Made by a program: the position numbers and the translations under genes
Part shown: piece by piece, positions 63,671 through 64,000 of the stretch
How the letters are laid out: each line of letters starts with the position of its first letter
How positions within the stretch are numbered: the stretch's first letter is position 1
The notes under the pieces: generated by a model
Database searches by the model: none
The model's input: only the letters and a program-made list of their open reading frames with translations
Told to the model about the DNA's origin: nothing
From: Paulinella micropora
Taxonomy: Eukaryota; Cercozoa; Imbricatea; Euglyphida; Paulinellidae
Direction: 5' to 3'
DNA: 64,000 nt
Assembly: GCA_019918135.1 (NCBI GenBank)
Contig: WBZZ01001393.1
Coordinates: 78,501 to 142,500, forward strand

Positions 63671-63826
63671 GAAGTGTATAGAATTAGGGCAGGCAGAAGC
63701 ATTCCTTCCAAACCAATTAAAGAATGAATGCTTTTGGTAATCATTGAATTTGTACAGAATTAGCTGGGCAGGCAAAAGCATTCCTTCCAACCAAATTAAA
63801 GCGTGCTTGGAAGGAATGCTTTCGCC
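63671..63826. repeat. Tandem duplication with a 20-bp-arm hairpin
   Basis: TGTATAGAATTAGGGCAGGC... and TGTACAGAATTAGCTGGGCA... are copies about 75 bp apart. The second contains inverted arms 63771-63790 and 63807-63826 (19 of 20 paired) around a 16-nt loop. Confidence 0.75.
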
Positions 63827-63936
63827 AAGGACGGTCCGACCTTTGAAAGCTCCATGTCATGCCTCAGCTTCTCCTCTGCCTGCAGACAACGATACACCAA
63901 TATCATAGCTCCACGTGGCTGAAAGGACTAGTGTAT

Positions 63937-63996
63937 ATATGTATGCATGCATGCATGCATGTATGTATGTATGTATGTATGTATGTATGTATGTCT
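63937..63996. repeat. (ATGC/ATGT)n microsatellite
   Basis: GCAT units followed by GTAT units to near the window end. Confidence 0.9.
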
Positions 63997-64000
63997 ATGT

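Noticed and set aside
1-64000. CRISPR arrays, rRNA or tRNA genes
   Set aside because: No regularly spaced repeats with unique spacers, and no recognisable tRNA or rRNA sequence. The tandem repeats present are microsatellites.

Overview
This is a eukaryotic genomic window; the host cannot be named from the sequence. The evidence is nested Ty1/copia LTR retrotransposons, spliceosomal introns of about 50 nt, and many long homopolymers and microsatellites. I see no rRNA, tRNA or CRISPR array.

Layout. 1-2.1 kb: a plus-strand copia RNase H fragment (D) and a 3' LTR. 2.1-29.1 kb: copia element A on the minus strand, split by an AT-rich insertion of 20,789 bp at 5728-26516. That insertion is a Polinton/Maverick-like (virus-like) element with 48-bp terminal inverted repeats that start AG, flanked by a 6-bp target duplication (ACCATC). 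The second copia copy, B, at 37.95-42.39 kb carries the uninterrupted target at about 39,820, so the integration is defined to the base. 29.1-45.7 kb: further copia pieces C (-), F (+), E (-), C2 (+), B (-) and G (+). 45.7-51.75 kb: a fairly complete copia element H (-) sitting in the G sequence. 51.75-64 kb: LTR remnants, then host-like sequence with a small intron-containing gene, a decayed repeat gene, long microsatellites and unresolved exons.

The Polinton-like element has 18 recognisable genes. A mostly plus-strand structural module runs fibre with S74-type chaperone, two-span membrane protein, small protein, packaging ATPase, basic Gly-rich protein, coiled-coil plus adenain-like protease, penton-like minor capsid, major capsid, putative surface protein. 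Convergent to it, on the minus strand at the right end, lie a Cys protein, an FGKYK-type protein, protein-primed DNA polymerase B and an AP2-like/zinc-finger protein. The left end holds the retroviral-type integrase and accessory genes. One accessory gene (6576-7272, +) is readable only after removing three introns of 47-48 nt, all between codons. Capsid, ATPase and integrase frames are intact. The polymerase, fibre, protease, penton and several small genes are broken, mostly by 1-nt shifts at or beside homopolymers, so sequencing error and early decay are both possible.

The copia elements are unusual too. Families A/B, E and G carry, between gag and protease, an accessory region with a MYND-type zinc finger behind a conserved Trp-rich segment. 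Six gag starts (A, B, C, C2, E, G) and the LTR-gag junction of H carry a motif close to GGTTATGAGC, matching the complement of the initiator tRNA-Met anticodon loop, which suggests copia-style half-tRNA priming.
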